Shown here piece by piece: positions 1 to 9,300 of a stretch of DNA of 64,000 nt (within the stretch, counting starts at the first letter, position 1; each line of letters starts with the position of its first letter). The notes below the pieces were generated by a model that saw only the letters and a list, made by a program, of their open reading frames with translations, did no database searches and was not told the origin of the DNA. Where the stretch lies: NCBI GenBank assembly GCA_017407835.1, contig JAFQVV010000037.1, positions 1 to 64,000 on the forward strand, in the 5' to 3' direction. The DNA is from Clostridia bacterium. GTDB taxonomy: Bacteria > Bacillota > Clostridia > Oscillospirales > CAG-272. Both the position numbers and the translations under genes were made by a program.

Positions 1-1
1 C

Positions 2-1834
2 CAAACAACGAAGGAGTCCGAGACAACGAAGGAGTCCGAGACAACGAAGGAGTCCGAGACAACGAAGGAGTCCGAGACAACGAAGGAGTCCGAGACAACG
101 AAGGAGTCCGAGACAACGAAGGAGTCCGAGACAACGAAGGAATCCGAGACAACGAAGGAGTCCGAGACAACGAAGGAGTCCGAGACGACGAAGGAGCCCG
201 AGACAACCAAGTACACATACTCGCTTTCTTTTGCGCTGGATGCATCGGTGCAGAACAAATCTATTTACGATACACCTCTGCTTGTGCCGGGCGTGAGTGA
301 GAAGGAATACACCTTTACCTGGAGCGAAGCACTGCCCATCAAAATCGGCTATACCTTTGTCGGCTGGACAACTGTGGAGAACGGTACGACGGTATCTGTC
401 AAACCCGAGCCGGTTACAAATCGCTGCACCTATCTTGCCACTGCCGCCGATAAGACAGCAGTTTCGGTGACACTCTATCCCGTTTGGCTGCCGATTTCCT
501 ACAAAATCGACTATGTACTGGGGGGCGGTTTGATGCTTTCCCCGATGACCTCGTATACCACCTCGTATACCATTAAGGATACTGTTACTTTCGGTGTGCC
601 CGTCAGAGATGGATATACCTTCGACGGTTGGACGGTTGAGCGAGTGGGTTCCGGCGGATGGGTTGCAGTTCGTTTGGATGCGACATTGCGCACCCTGCCT
701 GCAGGACAGTGGGGAAATGTTAAACTGGTAGCAAACTGGAAGCCCATTCCCTATACCATCACCTACAATACGGACGGCGGAGATCCCATCGAGAAGCAAA
801 CCTATACCATCGATTCTCTCGTTCCGCTCGCCACGCCCACACGTACAGGCTACAATTTTACGGGCTGGACGGTCAGCGTGGAGGGCTTCGGCAAATGGAG
901 TTTAACCGATATTCCTGCGGCGCTCAACCCGATGCCTGCAGGACAGTGGGGAAATGTTGTGCTGCGTGCAAACTGGACTCCCGTTGAATATACCATTCTC
1001 TATGATACCGCCGGCGGCACGGCAGTCGCTCAAACCACATATACGATCCGCGATCGTGTGACCATTCCTGCAACAGTGCGACCGGGATATACTTTGCTTG
1101 GCTGGCAGGTGATACCGTTTGTGGGGGAGGAGAGCAACTGGCAGACCTCCTGTGCGCCCAACCAGACACCCCTGCCCGGCTATTGGGGAAATATCTGCAT
1201 GAAGGCAGTCTGGGTGGAAAATGAGGTGACCTTTAACTACTATGTCCCCGATGTTGGCGGCAAGGTAGAGTCTGCCCGGCAAACCGTTGGCGTTGATACG
1301 GGCAAACCGAGTGCTCTGCCCCTCCCCGATGCCGGCTACCGCTTTGTGGGTTGGTATCTCGATGCCGATTATACGCTCCCTGTCTCTGCCGCAGAGATTG
1401 ATCCTCTCAGCGGCGTGCTGACCCCTGCGAAAAATCAGCTGACGGGGCTTTATTCGGAGAAAACCTATGCTTATTACGCAAAATTTGAGCTGATTCTCGG
1501 TCGGCTGACGGTGGCAGCCGCCAACGCGGCGGAGGATCAGGCGCTGATCTTTACCGTGGTTGGTGATCCGATCGCGGCGTCGCTCTCTCCCATCTCGCTG
1601 ACGGTGGTGATCCCCGCCGATGAGCAGGCGGTGACCATCACCGACCTGCCGATCGGCACATACCTTGTCAGCGAACAGGACGGCTGGAGCTGGCGATACG
1701 ATACCGTGGACAGTTTGCCTGTTGTTGTCCGTGCGAGCACCGAGACCGAACCGATGCAGATTGCGGCGTTTACTTTCCCTGCCGAATGTGAAAAATGGCT
1801 GAGTGCCTGTGCATACAGGAAGAAAGAAGATTAA
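2..1834 (+). CDS. Cell-surface InlB B-repeat (Listeria-Bacteroides repeat) protein, 5' partial
   Basis: The reading frame is open from the left edge, so the N-terminus and any signal peptide lie outside the window; the GTG at 248 is internal. The first ~67 residues are a Thr/Lys/Glu/Ser linker made of an 18-bp repeat. Four to five InlB B-type repeats follow, recognisable by the recurring GYTFxGW and YTITYNTxGG patterns, and the C-terminal ~100 residues look like a SpaA/prealbumin-like beta domain (GTYLVSEQDGW). Proteins of this build are extracellular adhesin-like surface proteins. No LPXTG motif or membrane anchor is visible at the C-terminus, which ends in a short Lys-rich tail. The next gene starts 15 bp downstream behind a GGAG-type ribosome binding site, so the two are probably co-transcribed. 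Function beyond surface display is inferred. Confidence 0.85.
   Translation, partial: QTTKESETTKESETTKESETTKESETTKESETTKESETTKESETTKESETTKESETTKESETTKEPETTKYTYSLSFALDASVQNKSIYDTPLLVPGVSEKEYTFTWSEALPIKIGYTFVGWTTVENGTTVSVKPEPVTNRCTYLATAADKTAVSVTLYPVWLPISYKIDYVLGGGLMLSPMTSYTTSYTIKDTVTFGVPVRDGYTFDGWTVERVGSGGWVAVRLDATLRTLPAGQWGNVKLVANWKPIPYTITYNTDGGDPIEKQTYTIDSLVPLATPTRTGYNFTGWTVSVEGFGKWSLTDIPAALNPMPAGQWGNVVLRANWTPVEYTILYDTAGGTAVAQTTYTIRDRVTIPATVRPGYTLLGWQVIPFVGEESNWQTSCAPNQTPLPGYWGNICMKAVWVENEVTFNYYVPDVGGKVESARQTVGVDTGKPSALPLPDAGYRFVGWYLDADYTLPVSAAEIDPLSGVLTPAKNQLTGLYSEKTYAYYAKFELILGRLTVAAANAAEDQALIFTVVGDPIAASLSPISLTVVIPADEQAVTITDLPIGTYLVSEQDGWSWRYDTVDSLPVVVRASTETEPMQIAAFTFPAECEKWLSACAYRKKED
5..202 (+). 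repeat. 18-bp in-frame coding tandem repeat, 11 units
   Basis: Eleven head-to-tail copies of acaacgaaggagtccgag encode the hexapeptide TTKESE. One unit has a synonymous change (gaa for gag) and the last unit reads TTKEPE. The near-perfect nucleotide identity points to recent expansion; the unit length is a multiple of three, so copy-number change would alter linker length without frameshift. The array begins at the window edge and may be longer. Confidence 0.95.
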
Positions 1835-1849
1835 GAAAGGAGAAATGCT

Positions 1850-2344
1850 ATGGTGAAAAATCGTACCCGAAAAATTTTGCTCCTCCTCTTCTCCCTGCTT
1901 TTGATTCTCGGCACCGCGGTTGGCGGAACGGTGGCATTGCTCACCTCCGCAACCAAACCCGCAGTCAACACCTTCTCTCCCGCATCGCTCAAGTGCGAGG
2001 TGGTCGAAACCGATGCAGGATATACCGTAATCAACCGCTCCAACATCAGTGCCTATGTTCGCGTCGCGGTTGTGCCCAACTGGACACGGGACGGGATGGT
2101 TTATGCACTCTCTCCCATTTCACCCGACGACTATCGCATTACTGCGACGGGATGGACATTGCTTGATGAGTATTACTACTATTTGGTACCGCTGGCACCG
2201 AATGAGTCCACGCCGCCCATTCTCGCCGAACTGCTGACTGCACCGCCCGACGGTTGCCGCTTCTCCCTTGAAGTGCTGGCAGAGGCAATCCAGAGCGAGC
2301 CCGTCACAGCGGTGAGCGAAGCATGGGGTTTTCCCGTGGGCTAA
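1850..2344 (+). CDS. Small SipW-dependent-type signal peptide protein
   Basis: This 164-aa protein has a basic N-terminus, one hydrophobic helix (about residues 9-30) and then GGTVALLTS followed by NTFSPASL. That arrangement is typical of SipW-cognate signal peptides in TasA/camelysin-like secreted proteins. The rest is a short beta-rich module of about 130 residues with no motif I recognise. It starts 15 bp after the InlB-repeat gene behind a clear aaggagaa ribosome binding site, and the SLH gene follows 12 bp later, so it is the middle gene of a three-gene surface operon. Inference: a minor fibre or surface subunit processed by a dedicated signal peptidase. No SipW gene lies in the window. 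Confidence 0.75.
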   Translation: MVKNRTRKILLLLFSLLLILGTAVGGTVALLTSATKPAVNTFSPASLKCEVVETDAGYTVINRSNISAYVRVAVVPNWTRDGMVYALSPISPDDYRITATGWTLLDEYYYYLVPLAPNESTPPILAELLTAPPDGCRFSLEVLAEAIQSEPVTAVSEAWGFPVG

Positions 2345-2356
2345 GGGGGGACTGTG

Positions 2357-3655
2357 ATGAAACATAATTTACATCGTGTGCTGGCACTTTGTCTGGCAAC
2401 ACTTCTCTTCCTTGGCGCGGCGATCTATACGGTTGCGGCGGCGGCCGAAGATCCTGCTGTCATTTTCTACGGCAATACGCAGGAGATTCGCTTTGAGCGG
2501 GCACTGCCCTTCCTTGGCAACCAACAGCCCGATCTCTTCAAAAACCTCAAAGGGCTGATGCCGGGTGATACGGTGACACAGCAGATTGAGGTCGGTGCGA
2601 AGAAATTGCTCAATTCTCGCGTTTACCTCTATCTGCGCGCCGAAAATCCCAATGAAGACTACATCACCCTGGTCGAAACCTACGGACATTGGGTGGAGTT
2701 TAAGGTCAAAAACGGCAATCAGGAGATTACGGGCAATCTGGCTGACGGGGTTCTGCTCGGTGTTTTCTCTCGTGACGATACGCAAACGATTGAAGTGACG
2801 GTCAGCATAGACATCGAAGCAGGCAATGAATTGCAGGACCTCGTCGCCGAGATTGATTGGGTGTTTACCGCCGAGATCTTCCAGAACGTCTTCCCGCCGA
2901 TTCGTCCCGATCCCGATGTCGAGCCCTCCGATCTGCCGTGGCTGACCGATGATCATGTCAACTACATCATCGGCTATTCCGATGGGTTGGTTCATCCCGA
3001 GCGGTCGATGACGCGCGCCGAGGCGGCCACTGTTTTCTATCGCCTTTTGACCGAGGAAGTACGCGATCAGATTTGGAGCGATCAAACGAGCTATTCCGAT
3101 GTGAACAGCGAATCCTGGTTCTATATCGCAATTTGTACGCTGACCAATGGAGGTATTCTCGAAGGCTATCCCGACGGCACCTTCCGCCCCGATGCGCCCA
3201 TCACCCGTGCAGAGCTGGCGACCATCATCAGCCGATTTGATACCAAGTTCGGTGAGCTTGAGGTTGCCGCATCCTTCGACGATGTGACGGGGCACTGGTC
3301 CGAGCCGTATGTGGAATTCTCGGCAACCCGCGGATATGTTCTGGGCTATCCCGACGGCACCTTCCGTCCCGACCAGCCTATCACCCGTGCCGAGACAGTG
3401 ACGATGATCAACCGCTGTCTCGACCGTGCGGTGGACGAAAAGGGACTGTGTGAAGGCTACATCACCTGGCCCGATAACATCGAGGGTGACTGGTACTATT
3501 ACGACATCATCGAAGCGGCCAACCACCACGATTACGCGCGCAGCAAACGAGAAGTCGAGCAGCAGGACTACTGCTACGAAAACTGGACAAAGCTGCAGAG
3601 CCCCATCGATTGGAAAAAGCACGAGACCGAGTGGCTGCGTGATCTTGTCAAATAA
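2357..3655 (+). CDS. Secreted S-layer homology (SLH) domain protein
   Basis: The protein has a signal peptide (residues 1-30, ending near VAAAAED), a TasA/camelysin-like beta domain of about 170 residues (LKGLMPGDTVTQQIEV resembles that family), a short proline-rich linker, and three SLH modules with the usual YPDGTFRPDxPITRAE pattern. A fourth degenerate SLH-like stretch is at the C-terminus. SLH triplets bind pyruvylated secondary cell-wall polymer, so this is the likely wall-anchoring partner of the operon. I chose ATG 2357 over GTG 2354 because the aaggggggg ribosome binding site is better spaced from 2357. A terminator follows directly. Confidence 0.85.
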   Translation: MKHNLHRVLALCLATLLFLGAAIYTVAAAAEDPAVIFYGNTQEIRFERALPFLGNQQPDLFKNLKGLMPGDTVTQQIEVGAKKLLNSRVYLYLRAENPNEDYITLVETYGHWVEFKVKNGNQEITGNLADGVLLGVFSRDDTQTIEVTVSIDIEAGNELQDLVAEIDWVFTAEIFQNVFPPIRPDPDVEPSDLPWLTDDHVNYIIGYSDGLVHPERSMTRAEAATVFYRLLTEEVRDQIWSDQTSYSDVNSESWFYIAICTLTNGGILEGYPDGTFRPDAPITRAELATIISRFDTKFGELEVAASFDDVTGHWSEPYVEFSATRGYVLGYPDGTFRPDQPITRAETVTMINRCLDRAVDEKGLCEGYITWPDNIEGDWYYYDIIEAANHHDYARSKREVEQQDYCYENWTKLQSPIDWKKHETEWLRDLVK

Positions 3656-3662
3656 GGAAAAC

Positions 3663-3694
3663 AGAAGAGCTGTCGCTTGTGCGACAGCTCTTCT
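3663..3694 (+). terminator. Intrinsic terminator, bidirectional, between convergent genes
   Basis: A perfect 14-bp stem (agaagagctgtcgc / gcgacagctcttct) with a TTGT loop is followed by a short T-run. It lies between the SLH gene and the convergent membrane-protein gene and could stop transcription from both sides. Confidence 0.85.
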
Positions 3695-3708
3695 TTCGCG
3701 GACGGGAT

Positions 3709-4425
3709 TCAATGCATCAAATCCCACTTTGCGGTATACGTATAGCAGTTAAAGGGGAAGAAATAGACGCGCAGATGCTGTTCTTCTTCGGACAACGGAG
3801 CACCGTCGAAGCTTTGCGTTCTGTTCCAGTCTACAGCCTCGTACAAAACTGCCTCATAGATGCGTGAACCGCCATCATTGTAGTTGCCCGCCGGCTGGGG
3901 CACAAAGAGAACACCGACGAAAATGAGCGTACACAGGAGAATTGCCGTCCCGCGCAGGCGAGATATGCGCTTGGGCGAAGCTGCGTTTCTGCATATCAGC
4001 CACCCGAAGATTTTTCCGATCAGCAGGGGAACAAGTGCCAGTGCGCCAAAGGCAAGCATCATTGCCGTCAGACGCGAGGAGAGATAGGCAGTGCTGAAGG
4101 GAGGGGCAATATCCATGTTGGAGATGACAATGTATGCGGCAGTCAAGGCAAGAGTGATCAATGCCGCAGCCAGTGCCCAGGTGTGTGCAAAGCCTGCGAG
4201 AGGGGAAACTTGATTTGCCGCAGATCGGCGGCGGAAGCGATAGCGCAGATACAGCAAAATCACCTGCAGGGCAATCAACGCGGGCGCAGCCAGCACCGCC
4301 ATAACACCGATCGCGAACAGTGCCCATGCATCATCCAATGACAAAAGGAAGAGGGCGCCCAACAGTATGCAGTAAATCAGCAGTAGTGCGAGCATGATCC
4401 GATTGATGATTTTATCGGTACGCAT
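3709..4425 (-). CDS. Integral membrane protein of unknown function
   Basis: This 238-aa protein has about five to six transmembrane segments (two near the N-terminus, two centrally, one near residue 165) and a C-terminal extracytoplasmic tail. The tail contains DGGSRIYEAVLYEAVDWNR and VYFFPFN. That tail pattern (DGG..xY.A.xYxxVxWNR then VYFFP) occurs in a widespread Bacillota family of uncharacterised exported or membrane proteins. It starts 12 bp after the adenine deaminase stop codon behind a perfect ggagga site, so the two genes form an operon. Nothing links it to purine metabolism other than position. Confidence 0.7.
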   Translation of the reverse strand: MRTDKIINRIMLALLLIYCILLGALFLLSLDDAWALFAIGVMAVLAAPALIALQVILLYLRYRFRRRSAANQVSPLAGFAHTWALAAALITLALTAAYIVISNMDIAPPFSTAYLSSRLTAMMLAFGALALVPLLIGKIFGWLICRNAASPKRISRLRGTAILLCTLIFVGVLFVPQPAGNYNDGGSRIYEAVLYEAVDWNRTQSFDGAPLSEEEQHLRVYFFPFNCYTYTAKWDLMH

Positions 4426-4437
4426 ATTTTTTCCTCC

Positions 4438-6135
4438 TTACTCGCAATACAGCGAGACGCGTTCCTGCGCTTTGACATCGACAAGACCCAGCGTTGTCAT
4501 CTTGAGTGACGGGATGACGGGCAGGCTGACGAATGCCATATTCATAAACGGCTCAATTTCTTGTGGAACCCCCAGCGCGTAGACGGCTTGGCGTACTCGC
4601 TCATTGGCGAGTGCGATCTCCTCGCCCGATCGATCGGTCATCAGCCCCGCGATGGGCAGCTGCATGTCGGCGATGATCTCGCCGTCCACCACAACGACAT
4701 TGCCCCCCACCGTACAGATGTGATTGGCGGCGATTGCCATGTCCTCTTCGTTTGTGCCGATGACGATAAGGTTGTGCGAGTCGTGCGATATCGACGAGGC
4801 GATGGCCCCGCGCTTGAGCCCGATGCCCGAAATGAATCCCAGCCCTTTGTGCCCGGTGCGTTTGTGCCGTTCGATGACCGCGAGCTTGAGAATATCCCGC
4901 TCGAGATCAATGCCGTTTTGGCGATCGAAGCAGATCGGTGTAATCTGCTCTTCGGTCAGCAGTTCTCCCGCAATGACGCGGATCACGCGGCAGTTGGGCG
5001 ATTTTTCCTCTATATGGAAATCGGCGGGAGTCAGCGTGTCGGTGTGGAAGGAGTGCAGAACCTTCTCGCACAGAGAATCGCTGATTTTGGGTGCTTGGAT
5101 GGGGGCGACTTGCTTGTTTGCCACAACCTTCACCCCTGCAGCATAAACGTCGCAGACATCAACCGTGTCGAGATCGTCCAGCACAAGCAAATCTGCCCGA
5201 TAGCCGGGCGCCGCCGCACCGACATAACGCAGGCCAAAGCACTGCGCTGCTTGAATGGTTGCCATGCGAATCGCCGTTACAGCAGATTTACCCGCCCCCA
5301 CAGCCAGACGAATGATGTGGTCAATATGCCCCTCACGCATCAGGTCTGCGGGATGGCGGTCATCGGTGACAAGAATGCAGCGATGATTGTAGGGGGGATC
5401 AAACAGGGGGAGGAGCGCATCCAGATTGCGCGCTGCCGTACCCTGACGGATCATCACCCATTGCCCACGGCGAATTTTTTCGATGGCTTCATCAACGCAG
5501 GAGCATTCATGATCACTCTGGATTCCCGCCGAGATATATTTGTCCAGTGCCCTGCCGCGCAGGAAGGGGGCGTGCCCATCCACAATTTTTCCCAGCGCAA
5601 GGGCATCGGCGATCTTTTGGTGCACATCGCTGTCGTCGGCGAGCACGCCGGGATAATTCATCATTTCGGCAAGCCCCACCACCTGTCGGTTTTCATACAG
5701 TGGTCGCAAATCGGCGGCGTGCAGCTCGGCGCCCGATTCGTCAAAGGGCGTGGCAGGGACACAGGAGGGCAGGTTGAAGCAGACGTTCAGTCCGATGTCC
5801 CGGCTCGCCTCGAGCATATATAAAATTCCATCCACACCGCACACATTGGCAATTTCATGCGGATCGGCGACAAGGGATGTCGTCCCGTGCGGCAGACACA
5901 GCCGGGCAAGCTCGACGGGGGTGAGCATCGTGCTCTCAATATGGATGTGCCCATCAATGAAGCCGGGGCAGATATATTTTCCCCCGACATCTTCGATGCA
6001 ATCGGCATCTGCATCGGTGTAATCTCCGACACCGATGATCTTATCCCCGTCGATGAGGAGATTGGCGCGCTCAAGCTCGCCGGTGAAGACATTGACTACG
6101 GTTCCGTTTTTGAGTAATGTTTTCATTGTTTTCAT
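4438..6135 (-). CDS. ade: Adenine deaminase
   Basis: At 565 aa it has the length expected of the amidohydrolase-type adenine deaminase that converts adenine to hypoxanthine plus ammonia in purine salvage. The N-terminal KNGTVVNVFTGE strand, the metal-binding HxH motif in GFIDGHIHIESTML, VADPHEIANVCG and the C-terminal GLMTDRSGEEI region are all typical. The start is ambiguous: ATG 6135 and ATG 6126 both lack a strong ribosome binding site. A good sigma-A-type promoter lies about 45 bp upstream. The membrane-protein gene follows in the same transcript. Confidence 0.93.
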   Translation of the reverse strand: MKTMKTLLKNGTVVNVFTGELERANLLIDGDKIIGVGDYTDADADCIEDVGGKYICPGFIDGHIHIESTMLTPVELARLCLPHGTTSLVADPHEIANVCGVDGILYMLEASRDIGLNVCFNLPSCVPATPFDESGAELHAADLRPLYENRQVVGLAEMMNYPGVLADDSDVHQKIADALALGKIVDGHAPFLRGRALDKYISAGIQSDHECSCVDEAIEKIRRGQWVMIRQGTAARNLDALLPLFDPPYNHRCILVTDDRHPADLMREGHIDHIIRLAVGAGKSAVTAIRMATIQAAQCFGLRYVGAAAPGYRADLLVLDDLDTVDVCDVYAAGVKVVANKQVAPIQAPKISDSLCEKVLHSFHTDTLTPADFHIEEKSPNCRVIRVIAGELLTEEQITPICFDRQNGIDLERDILKLAVIERHKRTGHKGLGFISGIGLKRGAIASSISHDSHNLIVIGTNEEDMAIAANHICTVGGNVVVVDGEIIADMQLPIAGLMTDRSGEEIALANERVRQAVYALGVPQEIEPFMNMAFVSLPVIPSLKMTTLGLVDVKAQERVSLYCE

Positions 6136-6177
6136 CCAATCTGTCGTGTTATGTGGAATGTGGTATTATACAATGAC

Positions 6178-6206
6178 ATTATATCATAAAAGGAATGCTG
6201 ATTCAA
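6178..6206 (-). promoter_or_regulatory. Promoter of the adenine deaminase operon
   Basis: On the minus strand TTGAAT and TATAAT are separated by 17 bp. A second TATAAT lies 13 bp further downstream (6165-6170) and may be an alternative -10 box. Confidence 0.6.
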
Positions 6207-6233
6207 CTGCATGGAATGAATTTTTGACAAACG

Positions 6234-6266
6234 AAAAAGGGGAGCTGCGCGATTTGCGCAGCTCCC
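6234..6266 (-). terminator. Terminator of the NACHT/WD40 gene
   Basis: An 11-bp perfect stem (gggagctgcgc / gcgcagctccc) is followed on the minus strand by CCTTTTT. It lies 39 bp past the stop codon of the NACHT/WD40 gene. Confidence 0.85.
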
Positions 6267-6304
6267 TGCGTGTTTTTTGGGGGTTCAGATGCCCGGACCC
6301 ACCC

Positions 6305-9300
6305 TTATGTCGGATTGTCGATTTTTGCGCCATACATACGCAGATGCTGCCGATCCTCTTCGGTAAAGGTTGATTCTGCGAGAGTGGAGAAATCAACGCC
6401 CTGTACGAACAATCCGGGGATGTTGGGGATGGTTTGCAGGCATTGATATGTGTCGGCATCCCAAATTTTGCAGGTGCCGTCGGACAACGCCGTGAGCACA
6501 TGGCGGCCATCCGGGCTGAAGACGGCGGAGTTGATCTGTGCATCGGGAATATGCAAAGATATTGTTTCGCGCTCAAGCAATTTGTCGCCCTTTACCTCGA
6601 AGAAGTGAAGGGTGTGATAGCTTTCCAGCGCGATCACACGCGTGCTGTCATGGTTGAAGAAAGCGAAGCTTATGGGCGGGTTCGGGAAATCAATCGAACT
6701 AAGACAGGTATTCATATCGGCATCCCACAGTGAAACGGTGCCATCATGCTGTGCTGTCAAGATCATGCTGCCGTCATGACTGTAGACCGCAGACATGAAC
6801 CGATTTTTGAACACGGCAGACAAGAAGTTACGGAGGGGCGTGGAATGTGCGGCAGACCCCACCCCTGATGACGGGATGCACCGGGACGGATTGCCGCTCG
6901 GCTCGTTCCAGATAGACAGCTGGGTTTCGTCGATATCGATGGAAAGATAGCGGCCTCCCGATTGTTCGGAATTAGCTCGATTGGACGGTGAATTCGGATT
7001 CTCCATGGCAAAAGTACTTTGGCAGCCGCTTGGTATCAGCTCATCGTGGAGGTAATCCCATACCGCAAACCCGATATTCGCCGCCGAGCACGCAAGCACA
7101 ACCGAGGAGCCGTCCCGGCCATAGAGGGCATATGTGGAGAAATCGTCGGTATCCAGCGCATATTTGCAGACCTGGGTGGAGATATCCCATATATTGACCC
7201 CGCCCAGCTCGGAGGAGGTGAGAATTTGTCCGACATCGGGATCGGGATGATACACGGCCAACACGGGAGCGTGTTCTTGCAAAATCGTTGATATGCAGGC
7301 GTAGGCTGACGGCATCGAAGGTATCTTGGTCCATAACTTGATCGAGCCGTCTTCCGATGCCATCGCAAAGCCGTCTCCCGTCGGACTGTAAACCGCAGCG
7401 GTGACGGATTTCCAAAATCCCGTCAGCCCGGCGCAGCGTATGCCGGTTTCGGCATCGTAAATGTCGACCGAGCTGGCATCAGCCGTCGCGATAAATCGGC
7501 TGTCCGGACTAAAGAGGAGATTGGTGTTGTGATTGAATTTGGAGATAGAAGAAATGCGCAGGAGTTCTTCATGGCTGTCGGCATCCCAAACCACGAGATT
7601 GGCTCCGATCGAGACGATTTTGGTGCCATCCGGGCTGAATCGGCACAGATTGGTATACGTTTCATTTTCAATGGGATTCGGCAAAGGCGCCAATGTGTCG
7701 GCATCCAATATTGTAATTTGCTGGGACAGCCGGCGGGAGAGAATGATCTTGGAGCCGTCCGGGCTGTAAAATGCATAGGTGATTTCGTCGTCTTGGTCAA
7801 TGGTTTTCTCGATGTGCGTATCTTGCTCCAACGACCATATTTTGATGCGGTTTCCCGAGCAGACTGCCATCAACCGACTCTTTTTCGGATGAAATTGGAT
7901 ATGCTTGATCAACCCACATCCCGCAGGGAGGGTTTTGAAGCAAGTATACGGCTTTGCCGTCATGGTTGAGCAAGGCTCGGTCGTATTGGCAGAGCGCCGC
8001 CACAGCTTTACTTCAATGTCTTCTCCTGCTGTTGCAATGACTGTACCGTCGTGGCTGTACACTGCATGCGGATAGTCCGAGCCGATATTCTCAAGGGTGT
8101 CGGTGCATTCCCGCGTCCGGAGATTCCATATTTTTGCCGTGCCGTCTGCCGATGCAGTAAGGGCAAGATCGGGGTTTTGCGGGTGGTATACAGCCGACAA
8201 AACTACATCGGTATGCCCGCGCAGTGTTCCGATACAGCCGCCGGTGCGTGTATCCCACAGCTTGGCGGTGCCATCGAGTGAGGCGCTCAGAAGAGTGTGC
8301 GAATCGGGATTTGGATGATAGGCAATGGAAGTAATGAACGAATTGTGTCCCGTAGGGAAGAGACTTTCCCGATCAAGCCGCGCTCCGTCAAAACGGGCGG
8401 CAAGCCCCGGGCGGGAGAGGCGGATGCCGTTGAGCGAACAGTGCCGCAGATCCAGTGCCGAGAGATCCAGACCGCTGAGATCTTTTCCGCGTCCTTCCCC
8501 CAGAATTTTTATCAGGTTGAAGACGGTATAGCCGACCGTATCCTCTGTTTTCCCACGGCAGAGGGTGAGCATCTGCTCGCACAGGCGGCGAGGATCATCC
8601 TCCGCGCGTGGAGGTGCGATCCATCTGCCATCACGGAAGAGGGGAATGTTTCGGTGCTCACCAAGACTCTCACCGACCATACGGCGAAGTGCGGTGGGCA
8701 GAGGGGCTTTTCCCAAAACGACGAACAGGCAGGCAAAGGCTGCCTGCTGGGTGAGGGATTTTTCCTCATCCCACTGGGTTTGGGCAATTTCCCACGCCGC
8801 GGCGGCAATTTTGAAGGTGTTGGTCACCTTGACCGAAGCAAAGTAATCGCGGAAGGTTTGGTGGACAAAACGGAATTTAAGGCCATCCTTTTCCAGTATC
8901 CCCAGGGTTGAGACGCAATAAGCAATGATTTTATCGGTCAGCGTCCGTGTGTTGAGCATGTTGCGCTGATTGATGCCCAGGGATTCCAGCGCTTCGGCGA
9001 TATGGTCGGTGTGTTTTTCGGGGTTGTAGGGATCACAATACTGCTTGAACGCTACAGTGCCCGCATATCCGCGCACCGATGTTTCCGAGCGGTCGGAGAG
9101 AATCGCCGTCACCGCTTTTTCCATGTCGGAGATGTTGATCCACAACCGCTCACCCATGCGCCACGCCAGCTCGGGCAGGATAAAGTCGAGAATGAATGCC
9201 TGCATCTCTGCCGTTAATCTGTGGCGGGGGCGGCCGATCGCCATTTTCTTGACATTTTGCTCGATTTGCTGATTTCGCTGTTGAATGGTGTAGATTTCTT

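Noticed and set aside
5..202. CRISPR-like regular repeat array
   Set aside because: Units are contiguous 18-mers without spacers and lie in a coding frame.
2369..3727. 452-codon open frame antisense to the SLH gene
   Set aside because: It mirrors a confidently identified gene, has no ribosome binding site and no recognisable domain.
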